Below are positions 29,887 through 38,953 of a stretch of DNA of 42,513 bases, piece after piece (within the stretch, counting starts at the first letter, position 1; every line of letters starts with the position of its first letter). Origin of the DNA: an uncultured Anaeromyxobacter sp. (GTDB lineage: Bacteria; Myxococcota; Myxococcia; Myxococcales; Anaeromyxobacteraceae); the NCBI GenBank assembly GCA_903855945.1, contig CAIOAK010000131.1, positions 1-42,513 of the forward strand. The letters are read 5' to 3'. Position numbers and translations under genes: made by a program. Under the pieces are notes generated by a model, which did not search any database, was not told the DNA's origin, and worked only from the letters and a program-made list of their open reading frames with translations.

Positions 29887-31599
29887 TCACTCGTGGTACG
29901 ACCAGGACGCGACCGCGGCCGACCAGTCGGCGACCGGGGTCGGGCTCGCGACCTCGACCTTCACGTCGATCACCGTGGGGCCGCGGGCCGCGAGCGCCCG
30001 GGCGAAGGCCGGCTGCAGCTCCTCGGGACGGCGGACCGTCTCCCCCGCGCAGCCCAGCGACCGGCCGAATCCTGCCCAGTCGAGGTCGGGGAGCCTCGTC
30101 AGCGCGTCGGGCACCGGACCCTCCAGGTGCGCCCGCAGCCAGACGTTGCCGAGCGCCGCGTTGTCGAGAACCACGAAGACGATGGGCAGGCCGTACCGGG
30201 CGGCGGTGGCCACCTCGATGCCCTGCATGTGCATGCAGCCGTCGCCCGTGATGACCGCCACCTTCCGGTCGGGCCGGGCGCACTGCACACCGGTCGCCGC
30301 CGGGATGGCCCATCCCATGGGGCCGAGGTTGGTCGCCGACACGTAGGTGCGCGGCTCGTGGGAGCTCCAGTAGTGGCCGGCGAAGGCCCGGTGCGCTCCC
30401 GAGTCCACGAGCAGGATCGCGTCGCGGGGGAAGGCGCGCCTCATCTCGGTGACCACCCGTGCCGGATGGAGCGGAACCTTCTCGCTGGCGGCGTCGGCGA
30501 GGGCCTGGAGCCTGGGCGTGGCTCGGATGGCGTCCATCCAGGCGGAGCGGTCCGGCGCGCTCCTCGCCATGGCCGCGTCGATCCGGTCTGCCTGCTCGAG
30601 CAGGAACGCGAGGTAGGCGCCGCAGTCCCCGACGATGCCGCCGTCCGGCGCATGGGCGCCGAGGACGGCCGGGTCGAGATCGACGGCGATGATCGAGGTG
30701 GGGCGGAGCGTCCACTGCATGGAGTCCCGCTCGTTCAGTCCGGAGCCGAGCACGAGCAGGAGGTCGGGCGGCTCGTCGAGCAGCGCCCGGCGCGCGTGGT
30801 GGGTGCCGGCGTACCCGAAGACGCCCAGGGAGAGCGGGTGGTCCTCGGGGAACACCCCCTTGGCGCGCAGCGTGGTGGCCACCGGGATCTTCCAGCGCTC
30901 CGCCACCGCCCGCAGCCGGGCGGCCGCGTTGGCGTGCTCGACGCCCGCCCCGGCCAGGATGGCGAGCCTCGTCCTTCGCGCCCCACCCTCCCCCGCCAGG
31001 CGCGCGAGGGAGGCCTCCGCCTCGTGCCGCGAGAGAACCGCCGGAGCCGAGATGGAGGCCCCGACCGCCCGGTGGAAGACGTCCAGCTCGCCCTCCTGCG
31101 CCCCCTGGGGCAGGGAGAGGTGGACCGGACCGCGGGGGCGCGACAGCATCCGCAGGACCACCTTCCGGAACACGTGTGGAAGGTTCTTCGGCGCATCCAC
31201 CGACGTGGAGTGGCGCGTCACCGGACGGAGCACCGCGACGTCGTCGAGGGTCTCCTGCGACGCGTCCTGGAAGAAGCCCAGCCCCTCGAGCTCGGTGGCC
31301 ACCTCCCCGCTCAGCACGAGGAGCGGCGATCCGTCGGTGCGGGCGGTGGCGACCGCCGTCACCGTGTTGGTCAGGCCCGGGCCGCCGATGCACAGGACGG
31401 CCCCGAAGCGCCCGCTCGCCCGTGCATAGCCGTCGGCCATGTAGGCCGCACCGCCCTCCTGCGCCGCGACGACGGGCCGGATGGCGGCGTTGCGACCCAG
31501 CGCCGGGAGGAAGGGATCGACGAGCCCCCCGGGCACGAGGAAGAGGTGATCGATGCCTTCCCGGACCAGCGCATCGAGGATGAAGTCGGTGCCCTTCAT
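29887..31599 (-). CDS. Thiamine pyrophosphate-dependent enzyme, acetolactate synthase large-subunit-like
   Basis: A 570-residue three-domain TPP enzyme. The Pyr domain has the cofactor-activating Glu48 in VAAQEGGAAYMADGYAR and the GPG substrate loop (IGGPGLTNTV). The central Rossmann-like domain includes AILAGAGVEHANAAARL. The PP domain has the TPP/Mg motif GDGCMHMQG ... VLDNAALG (GDG-x(25-30)-N). This order and length fit the acetolactate synthase / oxalyl-CoA decarboxylase / benzoylformate group. Glyoxylate carboligase is unlikely because it lacks the Glu. The regulatory ilvN is not adjacent. The ATG directly abuts the upstream stop (TAGATG), so the preceding lipoprotein gene and this one are coupled. 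Substrate unknown. Confidence 0.88.
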   Translation of the reverse strand: MKGTDFILDALVREGIDHLFLVPGGLVDPFLPALGRNAAIRPVVAAQEGGAAYMADGYARASGRFGAVLCIGGPGLTNTVTAVATARTDGSPLLVLSGEVATELEGLGFFQDASQETLDDVAVLRPVTRHSTSVDAPKNLPHVFRKVVLRMLSRPRGPVHLSLPQGAQEGELDVFHRAVGASISAPAVLSRHEAEASLARLAGEGGARRTRLAILAGAGVEHANAAARLRAVAERWKIPVATTLRAKGVFPEDHPLSLGVFGYAGTHHARRALLDEPPDLLLVLGSGLNERDSMQWTLRPTSIIAVDLDPAVLGAHAPDGGIVGDCGAYLAFLLEQADRIDAAMARSAPDRSAWMDAIRATPRLQALADAASEKVPLHPARVVTEMRRAFPRDAILLVDSGAHRAFAGHYWSSHEPRTYVSATNLGPMGWAIPAATGVQCARPDRKVAVITGDGCMHMQGIEVATAARYGLPIVFVVLDNAALGNVWLRAHLEGPVPDALTRLPDLDWAGFGRSLGCAGETVRRPEELQPAFARALAARGPTVIDVKVEVASPTPVADWSAAVASWSYHE

Positions 31600-32178
31600 C
31601 TACTTGGCCAGGATCCCGGTGGCCTCGAGCTGCCGCACCAGGTCGGCTGCGATGGCCGAGGCCGCTCCCTGGATGTCCACGGTGTTCGACTGGCCGCTCC
31701 AGACGAGGATGTCCGGTTCGGAGCGGACGTCGTAGACCTCGACCCGCGCGGTGACGTCGGTCTCCTGGGAGACGACCATCGACTGGGACCCGGCCACACC
31801 GCCGTACCATCCCCCCGCCATCGCCGTGGTCGTGACCGTCACCGGGTCCGCCTTCTGGGTGGTGAGCCGCTCCATCACGAGGAGGTCGACCTTGTTCTCG
31901 GTCACGTACCGGTTGATCGCGAACTTGTCGAACCGGCCGGGCGGAAAGACGCTCGATGCGGTGGCCGCCTGGTAACCGCGGGCCTTGAGGGCCGCGGCGA
32001 CCGCGTTCTCGAACTGGATGGCGTTCCCGCCCTTCCCGCTGGCCGAGAGGACCATCACGCGGTTCACCGGGTGGGAACGGTAGTTCGGATCCCGCCAGAG
32101 CTGGGTGAGGCTGGCGCTGGCGCAGCCGGTGGTGCAGAGGGCGGCGACGGCGAGGGCGGCGACGAGGGGACGGTTCAC
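31600..32178 (-). CDS. Lipoprotein, paralogue of the protein at 9439-10062
   Basis: A 192-residue lipoprotein precursor with lipobox TTGC (Cys19). It matches the lipoprotein at 9439 segment by segment: TQLWRDPNYRSHPVNRVMVL versus VQVWRDPKYDAQPVKRLFLV, FENAVAAALKARGYQAATAS versus VENALAQALLDKGYLSATS, KVDLLVMERL versus QIDLVIIQRM, and a C-terminal LVRQLEATGILAK versus LVRDLEKAGILVR. This WxDPxY family resembles DUF4136-type lipoproteins; function unknown. It is the first gene of the trio with the TPP enzyme and the CMD protein. The start is GTG at 32178 behind AAAGGA. The stop directly abuts the TPP enzyme's ATG. Confidence 0.85.
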   Translation of the reverse strand: MNRPLVAALAVAALCTTGCASASLTQLWRDPNYRSHPVNRVMVLSASGKGGNAIQFENAVAAALKARGYQAATASSVFPPGRFDKFAINRYVTENKVDLLVMERLTTQKADPVTVTTTAMAGGWYGGVAGSQSMVVSQETDVTARVEVYDVRSEPDILVWSGQSNTVDIQGAASAIAADLVRQLEATGILAK

Positions 32179-32212
32179 GGAGGAATCCTTTCTGGAGCCG
32201 GGCTGGCTACCG

Positions 32213-35200
32213 TCATACCCGATCTGGAGCCGTCTGCGCGCCCTCCAGCATCCCGGCGATCCGGGCGATCTCCGCCTCCGGGGCGAGCCACCAGTTCCGG
32301 CTCCACACCCGGGCGATCCGCCAGCCCTTGCTCTCCAGGAAGCGCTGCCGCGCCAGGTCCCTCTCGCGAACGCTCCGGCCGCTGTGGAACATCGCCCCGT
32401 CGCACTCGATGCCGAGGCAGTAGCGGCTGGGGTTGCGGGGATCGACGACGGCCAGGTCGATCCGGTAGCTGCTCAACCCCACCTGGGTGTGGACGGTGAA
32501 TCCCCTTCGGACGAGGGCGTCGTGGACCTGCTCCTCGAACGGGGAGTCGAACGTGGGGCTGCCGGAGGCCGCCACCTTCACGGCGGGGTTGATCTCCCGG
32601 ATCACCCGCGCGAAGGCCTCGGGATCGCGCGAAGACACGGCCTTGGCGTACCGGAGGTACTGCTGGAAGCGCACCGGGCCCAGGTTCTTGCTGGTCTCGA
32701 CGGCGAGGATCTCGGGGTCGAACGAGCAGACCACGTAGATGCCCTTGCGGGCGCGGGTGACGGCCACGTTGAGCCGGTTCTCGCCACCGCCCACGCTCAG
32801 CGGGCCGAAGTACTTCCGCAGGACGCCGTCCGCTCCGGCGGCGTACCCGACGGAGAAGATCACCACGTCCCGCTCGTCCCCCTGGACGTTCTCGATGTTC
32901 TTCACCACCGGTCGATCGTCGATCCGCTCCCGGTTCTCCGCTGCGAGGAGGAGCCCGGCGAAGCCCGCGTCCACGCCCCGGCGCCGCTCGATCTCGTCCT
33001 TCACGGCGTCGGCCTGGGGCGCGTTGAAGGTGACGATGGCGACGCTGAGCGGCTTCCCCTCCCCTCCTTCCCGGAGCAGCTCGTGGAGCACCTCCACCAC
33101 CTTGCGCGCCTCCTCCAGGTTCCTCTTGTCGGCCCAGCGCCCCGGGACGGGCAGCCACTGGATGGGGGGATGACCATCGTCACGACCCACGTTGGCGGCG
33201 ACGGTGAGGGCGCCGTCGTAGAAGGCGTGGTTCGAGTACTCGATGAGCTCCTGGTGCTCGCTCCGGTAGTGCCAGCCCAGGTAGCTCTGCCCGTACACCC
33301 GCCGGGCCAGGACCAGCAGGCTGTCGATCTTCAGCGCGTCGGGAGCTTCGGCGGGGCCCTCCTCGCCTTCCTCGTCCTCCTGCACGCTCTCGAAGAAGTT
33401 GCTCGGGGGCATCTGCTGCTCGTCGCCCGCGACCACGACGCGCTTCCCCCGGTACAGGACCGGCAGGGCGCGCTCCACGGCGAGCTGGGAGGCCTCGTCG
33501 AAGATGACGAGGTCGAAGATCCCCCGCTCGAGCGGGAAGACCTCGGCCACCACCTCCGGGGACGCGAGCCAGCACGGGGCCACCTGCTGCAGCGGGTGGG
33601 TGTACTCCGTCAGGAGCGCCCGGAGCGGCTTCACGGAGCGCTTCTTCCCCACCTCGTAGGCCAGCTTCTTCCACCCGCCGTTCGCCCGCCGCCGGAAGTC
33701 GGCCTGGAGGAAGCCGGCCACCGCCTCCCGCTTCCGGTCGAGGAGGGACTGGAGCTTCGAGCGCAGGGCCTCGTAGCGCTCGAGCGGCTGCCCCTTGAGC
33801 TGCGGGAACGCCTGCTCCGCCTCCTCGATCCAGGCGAGCGTCACCGCCTGGCGCAGGTGCTCGCCCCAGTCCTCGGAGGCCGGGACGCCGGCCAGGCACT
33901 GCTCCAGGAGCGGCCCCGACCGGCCCGTCGAACCCCGGAGGATGTCGTGCTGCACCACGGCGTCGAAGTCGGCCGTGGCGATGGCGGCGAGGGGTTCGGC
34001 CAGGGCACGGAGCTCGGCGGGGCGCTCCAGGCGCCCGAGCGCATCGTCCATCCAGGCCGGGACCATGAAGGGTCGGAGCTTCGCGAGCGCCGCGCGCATG
34101 GACTCCGCGTGGAGCAGCGCCCCCTCCCACTCCGCGTGCGGGAGCGGCGCCATGTGGCTCGCGTGGCGCTGGACGGTGGAACGTGCGCCGTACCACCGCG
34201 GCACGAGGAACCGGTACCACCGGGTCCGGAGCCGCTCGAAGTCTGCGGCGGCGCGGATGGCACGGGCCCGCTCGCCGTCGTCGTCGATGCGCCGCGGCAC
34301 CGTGTCCCTCCTCGTTTGCTCGACGAGACGGGCGACCCCGTCGAGGAGTTCCCGACGCTCCGCGTGGGACTTCCCCGACCACGACTCCCGCCGGGAGACC
34401 GGGGAAGCGTCGCCGTCGAAGCGGAGGGCACCGGGCTGGAATCGGCGCGCCAGGTCGCGGAGGGCTTCCAGGTCGCGGTCGGCCTCGACGACCCCGGGTT
34501 CGATGGCGACGAGCGGACGGAAACCGGTCCGGGCCCGCTTGTAGAGGGCCGAGACCTGCACGCCGTGGCGCACCGCCGTGAGCGGTTCCACGATCTCCCG
34601 GATGGACCGGATCGCCCCGTCCACCGACTCGCTCATCTCGCCCAGGTCGGGCGCCCTCTCCGGACCGGGCGGCTCCGCCGAGAGCGCCTTCGCGAGCCGC
34701 CCGTAGACTGCGGCGCGGTCGGCCAGCGCGTCGTGCACCAGGTAGGCGCAGTCGGCCAGGTTCACCTGCTGCATCCTGCGGAAGACCACGTCGAGCGCCG
34801 CGCGCTTCTGGCAGACCACCAGCACCCGCTCGCCGCGCGAGAGTGCATCCGCCACCAGGTTGACGATGACCTGGCTCTTGCCGGTCCCGGGAGGTCCTCG
34901 CACCACGACGCAATCGGCGCCCTGGGCGCGGACGACCACCTGGTCCTGCGAGGGATCGCTCGGGAGGACCAGGTTCAGCTTCTGGTCGGGAACCTCGTCG
35001 AGGTCGATCTCCCCGAAGTTGGCCGGATTCGCCGCCGGGTCGTCCGCCCCGGCGTCCAGGAGGTTGTCCACGATCCCCTGGTCCGCCTCCCCGGCGACCG
35101 CGCGCCGGAGCATCTCCTCCAGGTCCACGTAGAGGGCCGTGGACGCCTGCCGGAACATCCCGATCACGAGGTGGGCGCGCCCCTGGAGCGGCCCGGTCGG

Positions 35201-35896
35201 GAGCGTTGCCAGGTCGGCGTTCGTCCGCGGGGGCATCCCCTCGATTTCACTACTAGTGAATAGCGAGAAGGGCAGCCCGGTCGCGGCGAACGCCTCCGCG
35301 ACCCGGCCCTGGATCTCCGCGTCGGAGGAGGCGGCCCCATCCGCGAAGGCCTGCTGGATCCGGTCGGCGAGCTCCTCGGGCGCTGCGTAACCCTTGTGCT
35401 TCCGGAGCGTGCCCAGGAGCGCGCGGTTCAGCTGGACGGTCGAGTCCTCGAACCGCGCGTACCATCCGGGCGGCCGGGCGTGGGGCTGGCGATCCACCCG
35501 CACCGGGAGGAGCGCGAGCGGGCCGCGCACGTGGACCTCGGGGGCCACGAACCCCTCGACCCAGCAGAAACCGAGGAAGAGCTCCTCGAGGCCGGTCTCC
35601 TCGGCCCGGGCCGCGGCGAACCGGGAGAGCTCCACCAGATGGGCGCGGGCCAGCTCCGCGGGCTCGGTCTCGTCCCGGTCGGAGACCAGGAGGACCTCGG
35701 TCGGGGCCTTGCGCGCCTTCGGGAGCACCGCGTCGGCCGCCGGGCCCATGTGCTGCCGGACGTCGAACGCGCTCTTCCTCGCGAGCTTGCGGAGGAAGAT
35801 GCTCGGGTTGCGCGTGTCGATGTGGAGGAGCCGGTCCCGGAACGCCTTCAACTGCTGGACGTAGCGTCCCCGCGCCCCTGGGTCTGTGGTCAGCAT
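32213..35896 (-). CDS. DUF4011-helicase-nuclease, Hhe-like anti-phage candidate
   Basis: A 1227-residue protein in three parts. The N-terminal DUF4011 region (1 to about 220) begins with FRDRLLHIDTRNPSIFLRKL. A superfamily 1 DNA2/NAM7-like helicase core follows: Walker A GPPGTGKSQ (334-342), then after a long alpha-helical insertion Walker B DLVIFDEASQ, motif III VVAGDEQQMPPSNFFES, YLGWHYRSEHQEL, and motifs V/VI ENVQGDERDVVIFSVGY and RLNVAVTRARKGIYVV. The last about 110 residues are a VSR/MTES_1575-type restriction-endonuclease fold: PFEEQVHDALVRRGFTVHTQ, YRIDLAVVDPRNPSRYCLG, IECDGAMFHSG and WRIARVWSRNWW with the D-(E)xK-like core. DUF4011-helicase-Vsr is the architecture of Hhe, a single-gene defence system reported by Gao et al. 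2020. Start ATG at 35896 behind GAGG. Not near other defence genes. Confidence 0.88.
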   Translation of the reverse strand: MLTTDPGARGRYVQQLKAFRDRLLHIDTRNPSIFLRKLARKSAFDVRQHMGPAADAVLPKARKAPTEVLLVSDRDETEPAELARAHLVELSRFAAARAEETGLEELFLGFCWVEGFVAPEVHVRGPLALLPVRVDRQPHARPPGWYARFEDSTVQLNRALLGTLRKHKGYAAPEELADRIQQAFADGAASSDAEIQGRVAEAFAATGLPFSLFTSSEIEGMPPRTNADLATLPTGPLQGRAHLVIGMFRQASTALYVDLEEMLRRAVAGEADQGIVDNLLDAGADDPAANPANFGEIDLDEVPDQKLNLVLPSDPSQDQVVVRAQGADCVVVRGPPGTGKSQVIVNLVADALSRGERVLVVCQKRAALDVVFRRMQQVNLADCAYLVHDALADRAAVYGRLAKALSAEPPGPERAPDLGEMSESVDGAIRSIREIVEPLTAVRHGVQVSALYKRARTGFRPLVAIEPGVVEADRDLEALRDLARRFQPGALRFDGDASPVSRRESWSGKSHAERRELLDGVARLVEQTRRDTVPRRIDDDGERARAIRAAADFERLRTRWYRFLVPRWYGARSTVQRHASHMAPLPHAEWEGALLHAESMRAALAKLRPFMVPAWMDDALGRLERPAELRALAEPLAAIATADFDAVVQHDILRGSTGRSGPLLEQCLAGVPASEDWGEHLRQAVTLAWIEEAEQAFPQLKGQPLERYEALRSKLQSLLDRKREAVAGFLQADFRRRANGGWKKLAYEVGKKRSVKPLRALLTEYTHPLQQVAPCWLASPEVVAEVFPLERGIFDLVIFDEASQLAVERALPVLYRGKRVVVAGDEQQMPPSNFFESVQEDEEGEEGPAEAPDALKIDSLLVLARRVYGQSYLGWHYRSEHQELIEYSNHAFYDGALTVAANVGRDDGHPPIQWLPVPGRWADKRNLEEARKVVEVLHELLREGGEGKPLSVAIVTFNAPQADAVKDEIERRRGVDAGFAGLLLAAENRERIDDRPVVKNIENVQGDERDVVIFSVGYAAGADGVLRKYFGPLSVGGGENRLNVAVTRARKGIYVVCSFDPEILAVETSKNLGPVRFQQYLRYAKAVSSRDPEAFARVIREINPAVKVAASGSPTFDSPFEEQVHDALVRRGFTVHTQVGLSSYRIDLAVVDPRNPSRYCLGIECDGAMFHSGRSVRERDLARQRFLESKGWRIARVWSRNWWLAPEAEIARIAGMLEGAQTAPDRV

Positions 35897-35913
35897 CCGG
35901 CAGGCCTCGCCCG

Positions 35914-36630
35914 TCAGTCCCCGACCACCTCGGCGCCGCGTCCGCCGAGCCAGGAGTAGAGTCCGCCCGCGGCGAGCGCGCCGATGATGGGCGCGACCCA
36001 GAACATCCAGAGCTGTCCCAGGGCCCAGCTGCCGGCGAGGAGGGCCGGCGCGGTGCTCCGGGCCGGATTCACGGAGGTGTTCGTGACCGGGATGCTGATG
36101 AGGTGGATGAGCGTCAGCCCGAGCCCGATGGCGATGGGAGCGAACCCCTTGGGGGCCCGGCCGTCGGTGGCGCCGAGGATGATGAGCAGGAACATCAGGG
36201 TCATCACCACCTCGGAGACGAAGCCCGCGACCATGGAGTAGCCGCCCGGGGAGTGCGCGCCGTATCCGTTGGCCGCAAGCATGCGCGGGGCGTCGAACCA
36301 GCCCGGCTTCCCGCTGGCGATGAGGAGGAGGACGACCCCGCCGACGAGGGCGCCGAGCACCTGGGCGACGATGTAGGGGACGAGTTCGGACGCCGGGAAG
36401 CGCTTCCCGGCCCACAGGCCGATCGAGACCGCCGGGTTCAGGTGGCAGCCGGAGATGTGCCCGATGGCGTAGGCCATCGTGAGCACCGTGAGGCCGAAGG
36501 CGATGGAGACCCCGACGAAGCCGATCCCCATTCCGGGGAAGGCAGCGGCCAGGACGGCGCTGCCGCATCCGCCGAGGACGAGCCAGGCGGTCCCGATGAA
36601 CTCTGCAGCGAGCTTCTTCGAAAGTGGCAT
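35914..36630 (-). CDS. aqpZ: Aquaporin Z
   Basis: A 238-residue MIP-family channel with six helices and both half-helix NPA boxes: [20 protein letters not shown] in the first half and [20 protein letters not shown] in the second. The selectivity-filter Arg (NPAR), the preceding His in [12 protein letters not shown] and the overall similarity point to water-selective AqpZ rather than GlpF. The mid-chain SGKPGWF loop and [12 protein letters not shown] match AqpZ loop C. Start ATG at 36630 with a GGGGAGGG Shine-Dalgarno. It lies 17 bases upstream of the Hhe-like gene in the same orientation, so they could be co-transcribed, though functionally unrelated. It is divergent from the SDR gene. Confidence 0.96.
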   Translation of the reverse strand: MPLSKKLAAEFIGTAWLVLGGCGSAVLAAAFPGMGIGFVGVSIAFGLTVLTMAYAIGHISGCHLNPAVSIGLWAGKRFPASELVPYIVAQVLGALVGGVVLLLIASGKPGWFDAPRMLAANGYGAHSPGGYSMVAGFVSEVVMTLMFLLIILGATDGRAPKGFAPIAIGLGLTLIHLISIPVTNTSVNPARSTAPALLAGSWALGQLWMFWVAPIIGALAAGGLYSWLGGRGAEVVGD

Positions 36631-36746
36631 GCGCCCTCCCCTGGAGGCGAAAGCCTACCCTGCCGGCCGAGCCGGGTAGACGCCCCAACCGGTACGCGCG
36701 GGACGGACGGCGGGGCTCCTCTGGGGTATCGTGGCACCCCTTCGCC

Positions 36747-37733
36747 ATGCTCTTCGGATCCAGGAAACCGGGCCGGATCGACCCCATCTTCTCGGGGTTG
36801 AAGGCCGTCATCGACCATCACCGGGAACGGGACACGCTGCCCCCGCTCACCGAGGCCGACCGGCTCGACGGGATGACCTGCCTCGTCACGGGCCCGAGTT
36901 CGGGGCTGGGGCGCGCCATCGCACCGGAGCTGGCCCGGCGGGGCGGCCGGGTCATCCTCGCCTGCCGGGAGGGGCACGAGGGGCTTGCCGAGGCGATCCG
37001 GCGGGAGAGCGGCAACCCGGAGGTCTCCCAGCGCCCGCTCGACCTGGCCGATCTCGGCAGCGTCACGACCCTCTGCGACGGGCTGGCGCGCGACGGTGTG
37101 AAGCTCGACCTCCTCGTCAGCAACGCCGGGGTGGCACCGCTCGGCAACCGGCTCACGGGTGACGGTCTCGCCGAGCTCTTCCAGGTGAACTTCCTGGCGA
37201 GCTTCCTCCTCGCGAACCGGCTCCTCGACGACGATGTGCTTCCCCGCGGGCGCCCCACGCGCCGGGCGCCGCGCATCGTCATCACCTCCTCCGAGACCCA
37301 CCGGACCTGCCCACCCATCGACTTCGAGCGGTTCGGCCAGTTCCCGGACTTCGGCCTCCTGGACGGCACGACCTGGTACGGCCACAGCAAGCTCTACGTT
37401 CAGACCTTCGCCTGCGAGCTGGCCCGCCGGCTCGTGAAGGCGGACGGCTCGCCCGACGTGTCGGTGTTCTCCTACTGCCCGGGTGCCGTGCGGACCCGCA
37501 TCTCCCGCGAGGGCGGCCTCGCGGGCAAGGTGATGACCGCCTACTTCATCGACCCGAAGGTGGCCATGTGGCCGGCCGTCCACCTGGCCGCCAGCCGGAC
37601 GCTCGAGGGGCGGACCGGCGTCTACCTCTACCTCCGCCACGTCGCCGCCGCCGACGCGCGTTCCGCCGACCCGCGCAACGGGGAACTTCTGTGGCAGCTT
37701 GGACTCGAGATGCTCGCCGCGAGAGGAGCGTGA
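36747..37733 (+). CDS. Short-chain dehydrogenase/reductase
   Basis: A 328-residue SDR with an N-terminal extension of about 40 residues before the fold. The Rossmann motif is TGPSSGLG (48-55), the NAG motif SNAGVA at about 125-130, the catalytic Ser in VITSSETHR (about 181-182) and YGHSK (Tyr211, Lys215). The Asp after beta3 (PLDLADLGSV) is kept. The extension and the long insertion RGRPTRRAPR resemble retinol-dehydrogenase / protochlorophyllide-reductase-like SDRs; substrate unknown. The ATG at 36747 follows TATCGT (36727-36732) with a 14-base gap. The next gene starts 2 bases after the stop (or overlaps it if GTG 37730 is used). Confidence 0.88.
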   Translation: MLFGSRKPGRIDPIFSGLKAVIDHHRERDTLPPLTEADRLDGMTCLVTGPSSGLGRAIAPELARRGGRVILACREGHEGLAEAIRRESGNPEVSQRPLDLADLGSVTTLCDGLARDGVKLDLLVSNAGVAPLGNRLTGDGLAELFQVNFLASFLLANRLLDDDVLPRGRPTRRAPRIVITSSETHRTCPPIDFERFGQFPDFGLLDGTTWYGHSKLYVQTFACELARRLVKADGSPDVSVFSYCPGAVRTRISREGGLAGKVMTAYFIDPKVAMWPAVHLAASRTLEGRTGVYLYLRHVAAADARSADPRNGELLWQLGLEMLAARGA

Positions 37734-37735
37734 AC

Positions 37736-38953
37736 GTGTTCGAAGGCCTCCGATCCTGGAAGACCCGCGTGCTGGACCAGCAGGCGAAGCTGCTCGGCCT
37801 CCTCCTCCTGCTCAAGACCGGGAAGGGCTTCGCCGGCGGGCGCGAGAAGCTGCTCGTCCGCGACGCCCCCCGCTACAAGGTGATCGTCTGGGGGACGGGC
37901 TTCGTGGGGCGGCAGGTGGTGCGGATCCTGCTCGACCATCCCCGCTTCGAGCTGGTGGGCGTGATCGTCCACTCCGCCGAGAAGGACGGGGTGGATGTCG
38001 GCACGCTGTGCGGCGTCGCGCCGGTCGGGCTCACCGCATCGCGGGACGCCCGGGCGGTGCTCTCCCGGGAGGCCCACGCGGTGGCCTACTTCGGCCCGAC
38101 GGCCGAGTTCCTGGCGGAGAACCTGTCGAACATGACGCTGGCGATGGAGATGGGAAAGGACATCGTCTCCACGTCACTCACGCCGCTCGTGTATCCGAAG
38201 GAGTGCCCGACCGCGATCGCCGGCACGCTCCAGGAGGTCTGCCTGCGCACCGGCCGGACCTGCTTCACCACGGGTATCGATCCCGGCTTCGCGAACGACC
38301 TGCTCCCCATGACCCTCATGGGCGTCTGTGGACGGGTCGATCGCCTGCGGGTCCAGGAGATCCTCGACTACTCGTCCTACGCCGGCGACTACAAGCCGAT
38401 GGGTCTCGGGCAGCCGATGGAGTACCGGGCCATCCTGGAGAACCCGGAAGTCCTTCAGTTCGGGTGGGGGATGACGGTCCCGATGATGGCCGACGCGATG
38501 GGCGTGCGGCTGACGCGGATCGATTCCACCTGGGAGAAGTGGGCCACCCCGGTGGAGATCCGGTACGAGCACGGCGTGATCCCGGCCGGGTGCTGCGCCG
38601 CCGTCCGCTTCGAGATCCGGGGCTGGGTCGGCGGTGAGCCGCGCATCGTCCTGGAGCACTGCAACCGCGTGACCCATGCGGCGGCGCCCGAGTGGCCGAA
38701 GGGGAAGATGTACGAGCACGACGTCTACCGGGTGATGATCGACGGCGAACCCTGCATCGAGCAGGAGACTGCGCTGCGCGACTTCGCCACCCGGGACCCG
38801 AATCGCGCCGGGTGCCTCGCCACCGGGATGAGGGCGGTCCACGCGATCCCGGCGGTCTGCGCCGCGGAGCCGGGGCTCCTCTCCGCGCTCGACCTGCCGC
38901 TCATCCCCGGTTTCGGCAACATCCGGGAGGGTGCCGCTTCGGCAGAGCCATGA
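37736..38953 (+). CDS. NAD(P)H-dependent amine dehydrogenase family (2,4-diaminopentanoate dehydrogenase / DapB-like)
   Basis: A 405-residue protein. After an N-terminal helix with a Leu/Lys-rich stretch (LLGLLLLLKTGKG) comes a DapB-type Rossmann domain YKVIVWGTGFVGRQVVRIL with the GxGxxG motif, then ELVGVIVHSAEKDGVDVGTL. The catalytic-domain pattern includes LTPLVYPKECPTAIAG, FTTGIDPGFANDLLPMTLM and QEILDYSSYAGDYKPMG. The C-terminal domain ends in DLPLIPGFGNIREG. This is the family annotated in NCBI as NAD(P)H-dependent amine dehydrogenase, related to diaminopentanoate dehydrogenase; true substrates are mostly unknown. Start GTG at 37736 behind AGGAG; GTG at 37730 would overlap the SDR's TGA. 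The stop overlaps the thioesterase ATG (ATGA). Confidence 0.85.
   Translation: MFEGLRSWKTRVLDQQAKLLGLLLLLKTGKGFAGGREKLLVRDAPRYKVIVWGTGFVGRQVVRILLDHPRFELVGVIVHSAEKDGVDVGTLCGVAPVGLTASRDARAVLSREAHAVAYFGPTAEFLAENLSNMTLAMEMGKDIVSTSLTPLVYPKECPTAIAGTLQEVCLRTGRTCFTTGIDPGFANDLLPMTLMGVCGRVDRLRVQEILDYSSYAGDYKPMGLGQPMEYRAILENPEVLQFGWGMTVPMMADAMGVRLTRIDSTWEKWATPVEIRYEHGVIPAGCCAAVRFEIRGWVGGEPRIVLEHCNRVTHAAAPEWPKGKMYEHDVYRVMIDGEPCIEQETALRDFATRDPNRAGCLATGMRAVHAIPAVCAAEPGLLSALDLPLIPGFGNIREGAASAEP

Noticed and set aside
29887-31599. TPP enzyme as glyoxylate carboligase partner of hyi/glxR
   Set aside because: Gcl replaces the cofactor-activating Glu by Val; here Glu48 is present (AAQEGGAAYM), and the gene is 15 kb away in another operon.
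32105-35263. A 1052-codon plus-strand frame opposite the helicase gene
   Set aside because: Entirely antisense to a protein with all SF1 helicase motifs; composition (Arg/Gly/Val/Leu/His-rich) is that of a shadow frame.
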